Below the pieces are notes generated by a model. That model made no database searches. It saw only the letters and a list, made by a program, of their open reading frames with translations, and had not been told where the DNA came from. Below, one piece after another: positions 35,233 through 44,098 of a DNA stretch of 62,955 nt. Both the position numbers and the translations under genes were made by a program. Positions within the stretch are counted from its first letter, which is position 1; every line of letters starts with the position of its first letter. Origin of the DNA: Pseudomonadota bacterium (GTDB taxonomy: Bacteria; Pseudomonadota; Gammaproteobacteria; Steroidobacterales; Steroidobacteraceae); assembly GCA_963204835.1 (NCBI GenBank), contig CAUJHJ010000070.1, positions 1-62,955 of the forward strand, read 5' to 3'.

Positions 35233-37956
35233 GTGGACCGCCACGATATCCAGTTTCCCGCCCGCCATGCGGCGTTGCGCGACGACGTGCACGCCCTGGG
35301 CGGGCTCGTCGGCGAGATCCTGCGCGAGCAGGGCGGCGACTCCCTGCTCGACCTCGTCGAGCGCGACCGCGTGCTGGCGATCCAGCACCGCGCGGGCGAC
35401 GCCGCCGCCGGCGATGAACTCGAGGTGCGGGTGCGCGGTCGCCCGCCGGCGATGGCGCGCGACCTCGTGCGCGCATTCTCGACCTGGTTCCAGGCGGTCA
35501 ATCTCGCGGAGAAGGTGCACCGCATCAGGCGGCGCAAGGAGTATTTCCTCGCCGACAGCGCGCGTCCGCAACCGGGCGGCGTCGAGGACGCGCTGGCTGC
35601 GCTCAAGGCGGGCGGCGCCAGCCTCGGGGACGTGCTCGCGCTGCTGGCGAAGCTGCGCATCGAGCCGGTCTTCACGGCACACCCGACCGAATCGACCCGC
35701 CGCACCATCCTGCGCAAGCAGCAGCGGGTGGCCGAGATGCTGCTCGACCGCCTCGATCCGACCCTGACGCCGCAGGAAACCCGCAGCCTGTGGGGTCGCG
35801 TGCGCACCGAGATGACGACCGGGTGGCAGACCGAGGACCACCCGCGCGACCGCCTCACCGTCGCCGACGAGCGCGAGCACGTGATGTTCTACATCGCGGA
35901 AGTGATCTACCGGGTGCTGCCGGCGTTCTACGACGAGATCGCGCTCGCGCTCGAGAAGCTCTACGGCGTATCGGCCGAGACGATCGAACTGCCGGTGCTG
36001 ATCCGCTTCGGCAGCTGGGTCGGCGGCGACATGGACGGCAACCCGGATGTCAACGCCAAGACGATCCGCGAAACCATGGCCCGCCAGCACCAGGTGATCG
36101 TCAACGCCTACTTCGGCGAGTGCCAGCACCTTGCGCAGATCCTGTCGCAGAGCGCGAGCCGCATCGGCGTGAGCGCCACGCTCGGCAAGCACATCGAGCG
36201 CTACATGGCGCTGCTGCCCGGCGCGCAGGTCGCCACGCCGGCACGCCATGACCGCATGCCCTACCGGGTGTTCCTCGGGCAGATCGCCGAGCGGCTGCGC
36301 GCCACCTACGACGGCCGCGCCAACGCCTACGAGAATCCGCGCCAGTTGCTCGACGACCTCGGCCTGATCGTCGGCAGCCTCGCGGCCAACAAGGGCCGGC
36401 ATGCCGGCCTCTACCTCGTGCAGCGACTGATCCGCCGGGTCGAAACCTTCGGCTTCCACTTCGCGACGCTCGACGTGCGCCAGCATGCCGACGTGCACCA
36501 CCGGGTGCTGGCGCAGGGGCTCGACGACCCGCAGTGGCTCGCGCGGCCCGGCGCCGAGCGCCACGACCGCTTGGTCCTCGCCATCGAGCGAGACCTCGGC
36601 CCGCGGCGCGAGCTCGACGCGCTCGGCAAGCGCACGATCGCCGTGTTCGAGGCGATCATGCAGGCGCGCCATCGCTACGGCCGCGAGGCGATCGGCTATT
36701 ACATCGTCGGCGGCTGCCGCGCGGCCGACGACGTGCTCGCGCCGCTGCTGATCGCGCGCTGGGCGGAGGCCTATGACAAGGCGAGCGGCGAGGTCGCACT
36801 CGACATCGCGCCGCTGTTCGAGAGCATCGCCACGCTTGCGGGCTGCGGCGACGTGATGCGCCAGTTGCTGGCCGACCCGCTCTATTTCCGCCATCTCGAT
36901 GCGCGCGGGCGCCGCCAGTGCGTGATGGTCGGCTACTCCGACACCAACAAGGAGGGCGGGTTGTGCGCCTCGCGCGTCGCGGTGTATCGGGCCGAGCAGG
37001 TGCTTGCCGCGACGCTCACGAGTGCCGAGGAGCGGCATGTGATCTTCCACGGCCGCGGCGGCAGCGTGGCCCGCGGCGGCGGGCGCATCGATGCACTGTT
37101 GCGCGCCGCGCCGCCGGAGTCCCTGAACGGCGTGCTGCGGCTCACCGAGCAGGGCGAGATCATCAACCAGAACTACGGCCTGCGGCCGATCGCGCTGCGC
37201 ACCCTCGAGCGTGCCTTCCACGCGCTCGCGCTCGGCACCGCCGCCAGCCTGCGCGGCGCGCCGGCGCGGGTCGCGCCGCAGTACCTGGCCGCGGCCGAGC
37301 GCCTCGCCGATACGAGCCGCGCGGCCTACCGGTCCCTGGTCCATGAGGATCACGGCTTCTTCGAGTATTTCTGCGCGGCGACGCCGATCGACGCGATCGA
37401 GCGCATGCAGATCGGCTCGCGCCCGGCGTGGCGCGACGACGTGCATGCCCTCGATGCCCTGCGGGCCGTCCCATGGGTGTTCGCCTGGACCCAGTCGCGC
37501 TGCATGTTGCCGGGCTGGTACGGTGCGGGCACCGGCCTCGCGGACCTCATTGCGGCCTCGGGCGCGGCCTTCCTGCGCGAGGCCTGCGAGGGCTGGTTCT
37601 TCCTGCGCAACCTGGTCGACGACGTCGAGACCATGCTCGCGCGCACCGACCTCGAGATCGCCCGCCGCTACGACGCGCTGGCCGGCGCGCAGCCCTGGTT
37701 CGCGAGGATCGAGGCCGAGCACGCTCGCGCCTGCGAGGCGGTGCTTGCCATCAAGGGCTACGGCGAGCTGCTCGACGGCGACCCGACCCTGCAGCGCTCG
37801 ATCCGGCTGCGCAACCCTTACGTCGACCCCATGAACCTGATGCAGGTCGACCTGCTGGCGCGCTGGCGCGCCACGCGGCGCCAGGACCGCGACCTGTTCG
37901 AGGCCCTGCTCGCGAGCATCAGCGGCATCGCGCAGGGCCTGCAGAGCACCGGCTAG
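35233..37956 (+). CDS. ppc: Phosphoenolpyruvate carboxylase
   Basis: About 907 residues (TTG 35224 would add three). Motifs are complete: FTAHPTESTRRTILRKQQ with the catalytic His, GSWVGGDMDGNPDVNAKT, GYSDTNKEGG, FHGRGGSVARGGG with the His/Arg loop, and the C-terminal NPYVDPMNLMQVDLLARW ending STG. It makes oxaloacetate from PEP and bicarbonate to refill the TCA cycle. The stop TAG overlaps that of the convergent response-regulator gene within CTAG. Confidence 0.97.
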   Translation: MDRHDIQFPARHAALRDDVHALGGLVGEILREQGGDSLLDLVERDRVLAIQHRAGDAAAGDELEVRVRGRPPAMARDLVRAFSTWFQAVNLAEKVHRIRRRKEYFLADSARPQPGGVEDALAALKAGGASLGDVLALLAKLRIEPVFTAHPTESTRRTILRKQQRVAEMLLDRLDPTLTPQETRSLWGRVRTEMTTGWQTEDHPRDRLTVADEREHVMFYIAEVIYRVLPAFYDEIALALEKLYGVSAETIELPVLIRFGSWVGGDMDGNPDVNAKTIRETMARQHQVIVNAYFGECQHLAQILSQSASRIGVSATLGKHIERYMALLPGAQVATPARHDRMPYRVFLGQIAERLRATYDGRANAYENPRQLLDDLGLIVGSLAANKGRHAGLYLVQRLIRRVETFGFHFATLDVRQHADVHHRVLAQGLDDPQWLARPGAERHDRLVLAIERDLGPRRELDALGKRTIAVFEAIMQARHRYGREAIGYYIVGGCRAADDVLAPLLIARWAEAYDKASGEVALDIAPLFESIATLAGCGDVMRQLLADPLYFRHLDARGRRQCVMVGYSDTNKEGGLCASRVAVYRAEQVLAATLTSAEERHVIFHGRGGSVARGGGRIDALLRAAPPESLNGVLRLTEQGEIINQNYGLRPIALRTLERAFHALALGTAASLRGAPARVAPQYLAAAERLADTSRAAYRSLVHEDHGFFEYFCAATPIDAIERMQIGSRPAWRDDVHALDALRAVPWVFAWTQSRCMLPGWYGAGTGLADLIAASGAAFLREACEGWFFLRNLVDDVETMLARTDLEIARRYDALAGAQPWFARIEAEHARACEAVLAIKGYGELLDGDPTLQRSIRLRNPYVDPMNLMQVDLLARWRATRRQDRDLFEALLASISGIAQGLQSTG

Positions 37957-38567
37957 CCGCGCTCGAGGTCGAGCACCATCCGCACGAGCTGCGCGAGCGA
38001 GGCGGCGTCCATCTTTTCCATGACGCGCGCACGATGGATCTCGACGGTGCGCTGGCTCAGGCCGAGGTCGGCCGCGATCACCTTGTTCGCCTTGCCGACG
38101 ACGACGAGGTCGAGCACGTCGCGCTCGCGCGGCGTCAGCGTCGCGAGGCGCTCGCGGGTGTCGCGGCGCGCGGCGAGCACGGCGCGCATCTCGCCATCGC
38201 GCGCAAGCGCGCGCTGCACGCGCGCCAGCAGGTCGTCGTCGCGGAACGGCTTCTGCAGGAAATCGTACGCGCCCGCCTGCATCGCCTCGACCGCCATCGG
38301 CACGTCGCCGTGGCCGGTGATGAACACGATCGGGATCGTGGCGCCGAGCGCATTCAGGCGCTGCTGCAGCTCGAGCCCGCTCATGCCCGGCATGCGCACG
38401 TCGAGCACGAGGCAGCCCGGACGGGCGATGTCGTAGCCCGCGAGGAAATCGTCCGCCGAAGCGTGCATCACGGCGTCGAGGCCGTAGGACTTGAACAGGA
38501 GCCGCAGCGAGCTCCGGACCGCGTCGTCATCGTCGATGACGAATACCGTGGGGGTGCCGATTTTCAT
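37953..38567 (-). CDS. FixJ-like response regulator (LuxR-type HTH)
   Basis: A 204-residue protein. The receiver domain (about 5-120) has the acidic cluster FVIDDDDAVR, phospho-acceptor Asp56 in LVLDVRMPGMSG, the Thr of VFITGHGDVP and Lys of LQKPF. The LuxR HTH (about 140-200) has LTPRERDVLDLVVVGKANKVIAAD and QRTVEIHRARVMEKM. The start overlaps the stop of the kinase gene (ATGA). It should activate or repress genes on phosphorylation by the kinase; targets cannot be read here. Confidence 0.92.
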   Translation of the reverse strand: MKIGTPTVFVIDDDDAVRSSLRLLFKSYGLDAVMHASADDFLAGYDIARPGCLVLDVRMPGMSGLELQQRLNALGATIPIVFITGHGDVPMAVEAMQAGAYDFLQKPFRDDDLLARVQRALARDGEMRAVLAARRDTRERLATLTPRERDVLDLVVVGKANKVIAADLGLSQRTVEIHRARVMEKMDAASLAQLVRMVLDLERG

Positions 38568-39685
38568 GAGAGTTCCGGTGCGATGGGCAGGGTGAAGGTG
38601 AAACGCGCGCCGCGCGGCTCGTTCGCCTGGTAGCTGAGCTGGCTGCGGTGCGCCTCGAGGATGGAGCGGCTGATGGCGAGGCCGAGGCCCGTGCCCTCGG
38701 CCTTGGTCGTGAAGAATGGCTCGAAGACCCGCGGCTCGACGCCGGGCGCGAGGCCGGGGCCGTTGTCGGACACGCTCACCTCGACCTGGCCGGATTCACC
38801 GACGGCGGTCCGGACCACGATCTCTCCCGCCGCCTCGTTGCTGCTGGTGAAGGCTTCGGCGGCATTGTGCACGAGGTTGACGATGACCTGCTCGATCTGC
38901 ACGCCGTCGACGAGCACCTGCGGCAGCCCGGGGGCGAGGTCGAGCCGCAGGCTGCTGTGCGAGGCGCGCGCGTCCATCTCGAGCAGCGACAGCACGTCGC
39001 GCACGAGGTCGTTCGCGGCGAGCACGGTGCGATGGGTTTCGCGGTGGCGCACCATGCCGCGCAGGCGATGGATGATCTCGCCGGCCCGCATGGCCTGCGC
39101 GGCGATCTCGCCGAGCGCGGCGCCGATTTCGGCGTGGTCGGGGCGCGGCGCGGCGAGCAGCCTTTCGCACGCCCGCGCGTAGTTGGTGATCGCCGCGAGC
39201 GGCTGGTTGAGCTCGTGCGAGATGCCCGCGGCGATCTCGCCGAGCGTCGCGAGCCGGCTCACTTCATCGAGGCGGGCTTGCGCCCGTCGCGCGGCTTCCT
39301 CGGCATCCTTGCGCTCGGTGACATCGTGAAGGGTGCCGACGGCCCGCAGGTTGCCGCCGCCGGCGCGCGACAGGCGGTAGCGCGCCTCGATGTGGCGCAC
39401 CGCCCCGTCGGCGCGCACGAAGCGGTAGCTCAGGTCGAGGCGGCCGGTGCCGCGGATCGCGCGCGACCAGGCAATCAGGCAGCGATCGCGGTCCTCCGGG
39501 TGCAGGCCCGAGAAGATGCGCACGTGCGAGGGCGCCTCGGCCGGGTCGATGCCGAGCATCCGGTACACCTGCGGTGACCAGTAGTTCACGCCGTTGTCGG
39601 GCACGAAGAACTCGGTGTTGCCGAGCTGCGCGATTTCCTGGGCTTCGCGCAGCAGGTCCTGCGCATCGCCGGGAGTGGGGCTCAC
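38564..39685 (-). CDS. FixL-like PAS sensor histidine kinase
   Basis: A 373-residue protein starting at GTG 39685, with no membrane helix, so a cytoplasmic sensor. A PAS/PAC domain fills about 20-125 (NYWSPQVYRMLGIDPAE; YRFVRADGAVRHIEARY; GTLHDVTERKDAEE). A HisKA domain follows with phospho-His near residue 158 in ISHELNQPLAAITNYARACE, then the ATPase domain with N-box VNLVHNAAEAF, DNGPGLAPG and FEPFFTTKAEGTGLGLAISRS. No heme-specific His is clear in the PAS domain, so oxygen sensing is not implied. Confidence 0.92.
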   Translation of the reverse strand: MSPTPGDAQDLLREAQEIAQLGNTEFFVPDNGVNYWSPQVYRMLGIDPAEAPSHVRIFSGLHPEDRDRCLIAWSRAIRGTGRLDLSYRFVRADGAVRHIEARYRLSRAGGGNLRAVGTLHDVTERKDAEEAARRAQARLDEVSRLATLGEIAAGISHELNQPLAAITNYARACERLLAAPRPDHAEIGAALGEIAAQAMRAGEIIHRLRGMVRHRETHRTVLAANDLVRDVLSLLEMDARASHSSLRLDLAPGLPQVLVDGVQIEQVIVNLVHNAAEAFTSSNEAAGEIVVRTAVGESGQVEVSVSDNGPGLAPGVEPRVFEPFFTTKAEGTGLGLAISRSILEAHRSQLSYQANEPRGARFTFTLPIAPELS

Positions 39686-39764
39686 CCTGTCGGATCCTCG
39701 TTTGGGTTACGCTAGTGTGTCCGCCGATGCGGTACGAGGGCAACTTTTTGCGCATTTTCCGGCG

Positions 39765-41210
39765 GTGGCCTTGACAGTAGCCGGCCCGCCGCCGCCCGCG
39801 GCCGCGTCGGGCTTCCGGCTGCTGGCCGACGGCCTCGACGCGTTCGTCGCACGGGCCTTTGTCGCGCGCGAGGCGCGCCGCAGCCTCGACCTGCAGTATT
39901 ACCTGATCAGCGCCGACGACACCGGCCGGCTGCTCGCGGCCGAGGTGCTGGCCGCCGCGGACCGGGGCGTGCAGGTGCGCATCCTGCTGGACGACCTCTA
40001 TACGGCTCGGGCCGACCGGGCCATCGCGCGGTTCGACTCGCATCCGCGGATCGAAGTGCGGCTCTTCAATCCGTGGACCCGCTGGCGCGGCTCCCTCGGG
40101 CGGGGTTTCGGGTTCCTGCTCGCCCCCGGCCGCCTGAATCGCCGCATGCACAACAAGCTGTTCGCGGCCGACGGCCGGGTGGCGATCGTCGGCGGCCGCA
40201 ACATCGGTGACGCGTATTTCGATCGCGAGTCGCGCATGAACTTCCGCGACCTCGACGTGCTCGCGACGGGACCCGCGGCGGCGCAGGCCGGTGCATCGTT
40301 CGAGCGGTACTGGCACAGCCGGTGGGCGGTGCCGGTCGCGAAGCTGCGGGGCCATGCATCGCCGCCCGCCGGCCTCGCTGCCCTGCGCGCGGCCCTCGCG
40401 GCACACCGGCTGTCCCTGCGGGATTCGGGATTTGTGCGTGCGCTCGAGGACTCCGCGCTCGCGCGGAAGTTTGCCGCGGGCGATCTCGCCCTCGAGCCCG
40501 GTGCCGCGCAGTTGATCGCCGACAGCCCGTCGAAAATCGAAGGCGGCGGGTCCGGCGGCGAGGGGCTGGTCGACCGCCTGCGCAGGCGCGCGCCGCTCGC
40601 GCGGCAGGAACTGCTGATCAGTTCGCCGTACTTCGTGCCGCGGGAGCGCGGCGTGCAGGAGCTGGCGGATCTCGTGCGTGCGGGCGTCACCGTGTCGGTG
40701 CTGACCAACTCGCTGGCGGCCACCGATGTCGGCATCGTGCACGGCAGCTACGCGCGCCACCGCGCGGCGCTCTTGCGGGGTGGCGTGCGCCTGCATGAGC
40801 TGCGGCCGACTTCGCCGCTTGCCAGGCGGCGCTTCGAGCGGCGCCGGTTCGGCTCGGAGAACGTGAGCCTGCACGCGAAGTACCTCGTGATCGACCGCCA
40901 CACGCTGTTCATCGGTTCGCTCAACCTCGATCCCCGCTCGATCGAGCGCAATACCGAGGTGGGCCTGCTCATCGAGAGCGCGGCGCTGGCGCGGCGGGCG
41001 GCGGCGCTGTTCGAGGTCGCGAGTTCCCGGGCATTCAGCTATTCGGTTGCGCTGCGCGACGGCCCCGCGGGCCGCAGCGACGCCCTCCTGTGGGCCGGCG
41101 AGGGCACGGACGGCGAGCTGCGGTACGATCACGATCCGGGAACCACCTGGTGGCGACGCCAACTCGTGCGGTTCGCGGGCCTTTTGCCATTCGTGGAGAG
41201 TCAGGTCTGA
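39765..41210 (+). CDS. Phospholipase-D/cardiolipin-synthase-type protein
   Basis: About 481 residues. Both HKD motifs are intact: HNKLFAADGRVAIVGGRNIG and HAKYLVIDRHTLFIGSLNLD. The order is N-terminal LLADGLDAFVARAFVAREAR, SLDLQYYLISADDTG, first HKD, a Ser/Gly linker, then the second HKD. It joins or cleaves phosphatidyl groups; the ClsC-like type is likely. GTG 39765 or TTG 39771 could start it; GTG 39717 is also open. The downstream SDR gene begins one base after its stop. Confidence 0.88.
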   Translation: MALTVAGPPPPAAASGFRLLADGLDAFVARAFVAREARRSLDLQYYLISADDTGRLLAAEVLAAADRGVQVRILLDDLYTARADRAIARFDSHPRIEVRLFNPWTRWRGSLGRGFGFLLAPGRLNRRMHNKLFAADGRVAIVGGRNIGDAYFDRESRMNFRDLDVLATGPAAAQAGASFERYWHSRWAVPVAKLRGHASPPAGLAALRAALAAHRLSLRDSGFVRALEDSALARKFAAGDLALEPGAAQLIADSPSKIEGGGSGGEGLVDRLRRRAPLARQELLISSPYFVPRERGVQELADLVRAGVTVSVLTNSLAATDVGIVHGSYARHRAALLRGGVRLHELRPTSPLARRRFERRRFGSENVSLHAKYLVIDRHTLFIGSLNLDPRSIERNTEVGLLIESAALARRAAALFEVASSRAFSYSVALRDGPAGRSDALLWAGEGTDGELRYDHDPGTTWWRRQLVRFAGLLPFVESQV

Positions 41211-41211
41211 C

Positions 41212-42237
41212 ATGAATCGTCGCAATGCACTCGTGGCCGCGGGCGTACTCGCGGTGGCCGGGACCGGGGCGCTGGTCGCGACCCGCGGATCGCGCGGGCC
41301 CAGGCGGCCGCCGGGCGTACCGGTCGGTCCGTTCGGCGCGGAATCGACGGCCGAGGAAGTGACCGCCGGGCTCGACCTGTCGGGCACGGTCGCGCTCGTG
41401 ACCGGCGTCAACTCCGGGCTCGGTGCCGAAACGCTGCGGGTGCTCACGCTGCGCGGTGCGCATGTGCTCGGCACCGCGCGCAGCCTCGAGAAGGCGCGCG
41501 CCGCCTGTGCGGCCGCGGGCGATCGCGCGACGCCCTTTGCGCTCGAGCTGACCGACTTCGATTCGGTCGTCGCCTGCGCGCAAGCCGTGCGTAGCCAGGG
41601 CGTCCCGCTCGACATGCTCGTGTGCAATGCCGGCATCATGGCGCTGCCGCAGCTCGAGCAGGTCAACGGCCTCGAGAAGCATTTCGTCACCAATCACCTC
41701 GGCCATTTCCTGCTGGTGCAGCACCTGCTGGACCGCGTGGTCGCGGCACCGCAAGGGCGCGTGGTCGTGGTTTCGAGCCGCGGCTACCAGTGGGCGCCGC
41801 CCGAGGGCATCGAGTTCGACAACCTGTCGGGGGCGCGCGGCGAGTACGAGCCGAACCGCGCCTACGGCCAGAGCAAGCTCGCGAACGGACTGTTCTCGCT
41901 CGAGCTCGCGCGCCGCCTGCGCGGCACGCAGGCGACTTCCAATTCCGTGCACCCGGGCATCATCAAGACCAACCTCGGGCGGCATTTCCCGCGCTGGAAG
42001 AAAGTGCTGAGCAACGTGATCGGCTGGACCTTCATGAAGGACATTCCCGCCGGCGCCGCCACCGGGTGCTATGTCGCGACCAATCCGCGCCTCGCCGGCG
42101 TGAGCGGCTGCTACTTCGCGAATTGCAATCCGGAGATCCCTGGCGGGCGGATGCAGGACGAGGCCCTCGCGGCGAAGTTGTGGGCCGTTTCGGAGGATCT
42201 CACGCGCGCCTGGCTGCCGCGCGCGGACGGAGCCTGA
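41212..42237 (+). CDS. Short-chain dehydrogenase with N-terminal membrane anchor
   Basis: A 341-residue protein. Residues 5-24 (NALVAAGVLAVAGTGALVAT after RR) form a hydrophobic segment that could anchor it or act as a Tat-like signal. The SDR fold then starts: VTGVNSGLGAETLRVL is the cofactor loop, VCNAGIMALP the structural NAG motif, and the catalytic Ser and Tyr are in VVVVSSRGYQW and YGQSKLAN. It resembles retinol-dehydrogenase-like SDRs. It probably uses NADP(H), and its side of the membrane is unclear. It runs straight into the Kup gene. Confidence 0.85.
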   Translation: MNRRNALVAAGVLAVAGTGALVATRGSRGPRRPPGVPVGPFGAESTAEEVTAGLDLSGTVALVTGVNSGLGAETLRVLTLRGAHVLGTARSLEKARAACAAAGDRATPFALELTDFDSVVACAQAVRSQGVPLDMLVCNAGIMALPQLEQVNGLEKHFVTNHLGHFLLVQHLLDRVVAAPQGRVVVVSSRGYQWAPPEGIEFDNLSGARGEYEPNRAYGQSKLANGLFSLELARRLRGTQATSNSVHPGIIKTNLGRHFPRWKKVLSNVIGWTFMKDIPAGAATGCYVATNPRLAGVSGCYFANCNPEIPGGRMQDEALAAKLWAVSEDLTRAWLPRADGA

Positions 42238-42238
42238 A

Positions 42239-44098
42239 GTGGGCGAACGCGCGACAGCACCCGCGCTCATCGGCGCGCTGGGCGTGGTTTTCGGCGATAT
42301 CGGCACGAGCCCGCTGTATGCGCTCAAGGTGTCGCTCGATGCCACGGGCGCGCCGGCCGGGGACGCGGCCGCGGTGCTCGGCGTGCTGTCGCTCATCAGC
42401 TGGAGCCTGCTCGCCGTCGTCACGCTCAAGTACGTGACCTTGATGCTGCGCGCGGACAACCAGGGCGAGGGCGGCATCCTCGCGCTCTTCGCGCTCGTGC
42501 AGAAGCACGTCAATCCGCTGTCGCGCCAGGCTCAATGGGTCGCGGCGCTCGCGCTCGCCGGCGCCGCGCTTTTCTATTGCGACGCCCTGATCACGCCGGC
42601 GATCACCGTGCTGAGCGCCGTCGAAGGCATGGAGTTGCTCGATCCCGGCTTTGCGCGCGCGGTCATCCCCGTCACGCTCGGCATACTGGTCGCGCTGTTT
42701 GCGATCCAGCGCGGCGGCACCGGGCGGGTCGGCCGGCTGTTCGGCCCGGTCATGCTGCTTTGGTTCGTGGTGCTCGGTGCCTCGGGGCTCGCCGCCATCC
42801 TGCGCGCGCCGTCCGTGCTCGCGGCGCTCGATCCCCGCTGGGCGATCGCGCTGCTGGTGGGGCACCCCGGCCTCGGGTTCGCGATCCTCGGCGCGGTGTT
42901 CCTCGCGCTCACCGGCGGCGAGGCGCTCTATGCGGACATGGGCCATTTCGGCAAGCGGCCGGTGCGCGTGGCGTGGTTCGCGCTCGTGTGGCCGGCGCTC
43001 ATGCTCAACTACTACGGCCAGGGCGCGCAGCTGCTCGCGCAGCAGGAGTCGATCGCCCATCCGCTTTATTTTCTCGTGCCGACGCAACTGCTGCCGCTCT
43101 TCGTGCTGCTCGCGACCGCGGCGTCCGTCATCGCCTCGCAGGCGGTGATCACGGGCGCCTTCTCGGTTACCCGCCAGGCCGTGCAGCTCGACCTGCTGCC
43201 GCGCGTGCGCGTGCTGCAGACTTCGGCGCTCGAGCACGGCCAGATCTTCGTGCCCGTGGTGAACGCGCTGATGCTGCTTGCGGTGGTCGCGTTCGTGTTC
43301 GGCTTCGGATCGTCGGACGCACTGTCCGGCGCCTACGGTGCCGCCGTGGTCGGCACGATGCTCGTAACGACCGTACTCGGCGCCGCGGTCGCGCGCACCG
43401 AGTGGCGCTGGCCCATCGTTGCGATCGGTGCCGTGTTCGGCCCGCTGCTGCTCGTGGACCTCGCCTTCACCTTCGGCAACATGACCAAGCTCGACGACGG
43501 CGGCTGGGTGCCCGTGGCGCTCGCGACGCTGCTGTTCGGCGTCTTCTGGACCTGGCGCGAGGGCCGGCTGCGCCTGCGCCAGGCGCTGGCGCGCCAGGCG
43601 GTGCCGATCGCCGACCTGCCCGGGCTGCTCGCGGGCGTGACCCGCGTACCCGGCACCGCGATCTTCCTCGCGAGCAACACGGGCGTGGTGCCCTCCGCCC
43701 TGATCCGCAACCTCGAACACAACCGCGTCGCGCACGAGCAGATCGTGATCCTGAACCTCACGATCTCGCGCACGCCGCGCCAGGACCCGGCCGACCGGGT
43801 GCGCATGGAGACCTTGCAGGACGGCGTGCACGCGCTGCATGCGCGCTTCGGCTTCATGGAGACGCCCGATGTCCGGGAGGCGCTGCGCCGCTGCCGGCCG
43901 CGCGGCCTGCGCATCCATGCGGAGGAGGTGTCGTGGTTCCTCGGCCGGCACTTCGTGCGGCCGCGGCCACGCACCGGGCTCGCGGGCCTGCGCACGCGCC
44001 TGTTCGCCTGGATGCAGCGGCGCAGTACGCAGGCCTCGGAGTTCTTCAACATGCCCTCGAAGGGCGTGGTCCTGCTCGGGACCGAAGTCGAGGTCTAG
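42239..44098 (+). CDS. kup: Kup-family potassium transporter
   Basis: A 619-residue protein starting at GTG 42239. Twelve membrane helices: LGVVFGDIGTSPLYALKVSL is the family signature, then DNQGEGGILALFAL and FLALTGGEALYADMGHFGKR. The C-terminal cytoplasmic domain has FLASNTGVVPSALIRNLEHN and ends FFNMPSKGVVLLGTEVEV. It imports potassium with protons. The stop overlaps that of the convergent MFS gene within CTAG. Confidence 0.95.
   Translation: MGERATAPALIGALGVVFGDIGTSPLYALKVSLDATGAPAGDAAAVLGVLSLISWSLLAVVTLKYVTLMLRADNQGEGGILALFALVQKHVNPLSRQAQWVAALALAGAALFYCDALITPAITVLSAVEGMELLDPGFARAVIPVTLGILVALFAIQRGGTGRVGRLFGPVMLLWFVVLGASGLAAILRAPSVLAALDPRWAIALLVGHPGLGFAILGAVFLALTGGEALYADMGHFGKRPVRVAWFALVWPALMLNYYGQGAQLLAQQESIAHPLYFLVPTQLLPLFVLLATAASVIASQAVITGAFSVTRQAVQLDLLPRVRVLQTSALEHGQIFVPVVNALMLLAVVAFVFGFGSSDALSGAYGAAVVGTMLVTTVLGAAVARTEWRWPIVAIGAVFGPLLLVDLAFTFGNMTKLDDGGWVPVALATLLFGVFWTWREGRLRLRQALARQAVPIADLPGLLAGVTRVPGTAIFLASNTGVVPSALIRNLEHNRVAHEQIVILNLTISRTPRQDPADRVRMETLQDGVHALHARFGFMETPDVREALRRCRPRGLRIHAEEVSWFLGRHFVRPRPRTGLAGLRTRLFAWMQRRSTQASEFFNMPSKGVVLLGTEVEV

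Noticed and set aside
38564..39685. Oxygen-sensing FixL
   Set aside because: The PAS domain shows no clear heme-ligating His motif; only the general kinase architecture supports the FixL-like label.
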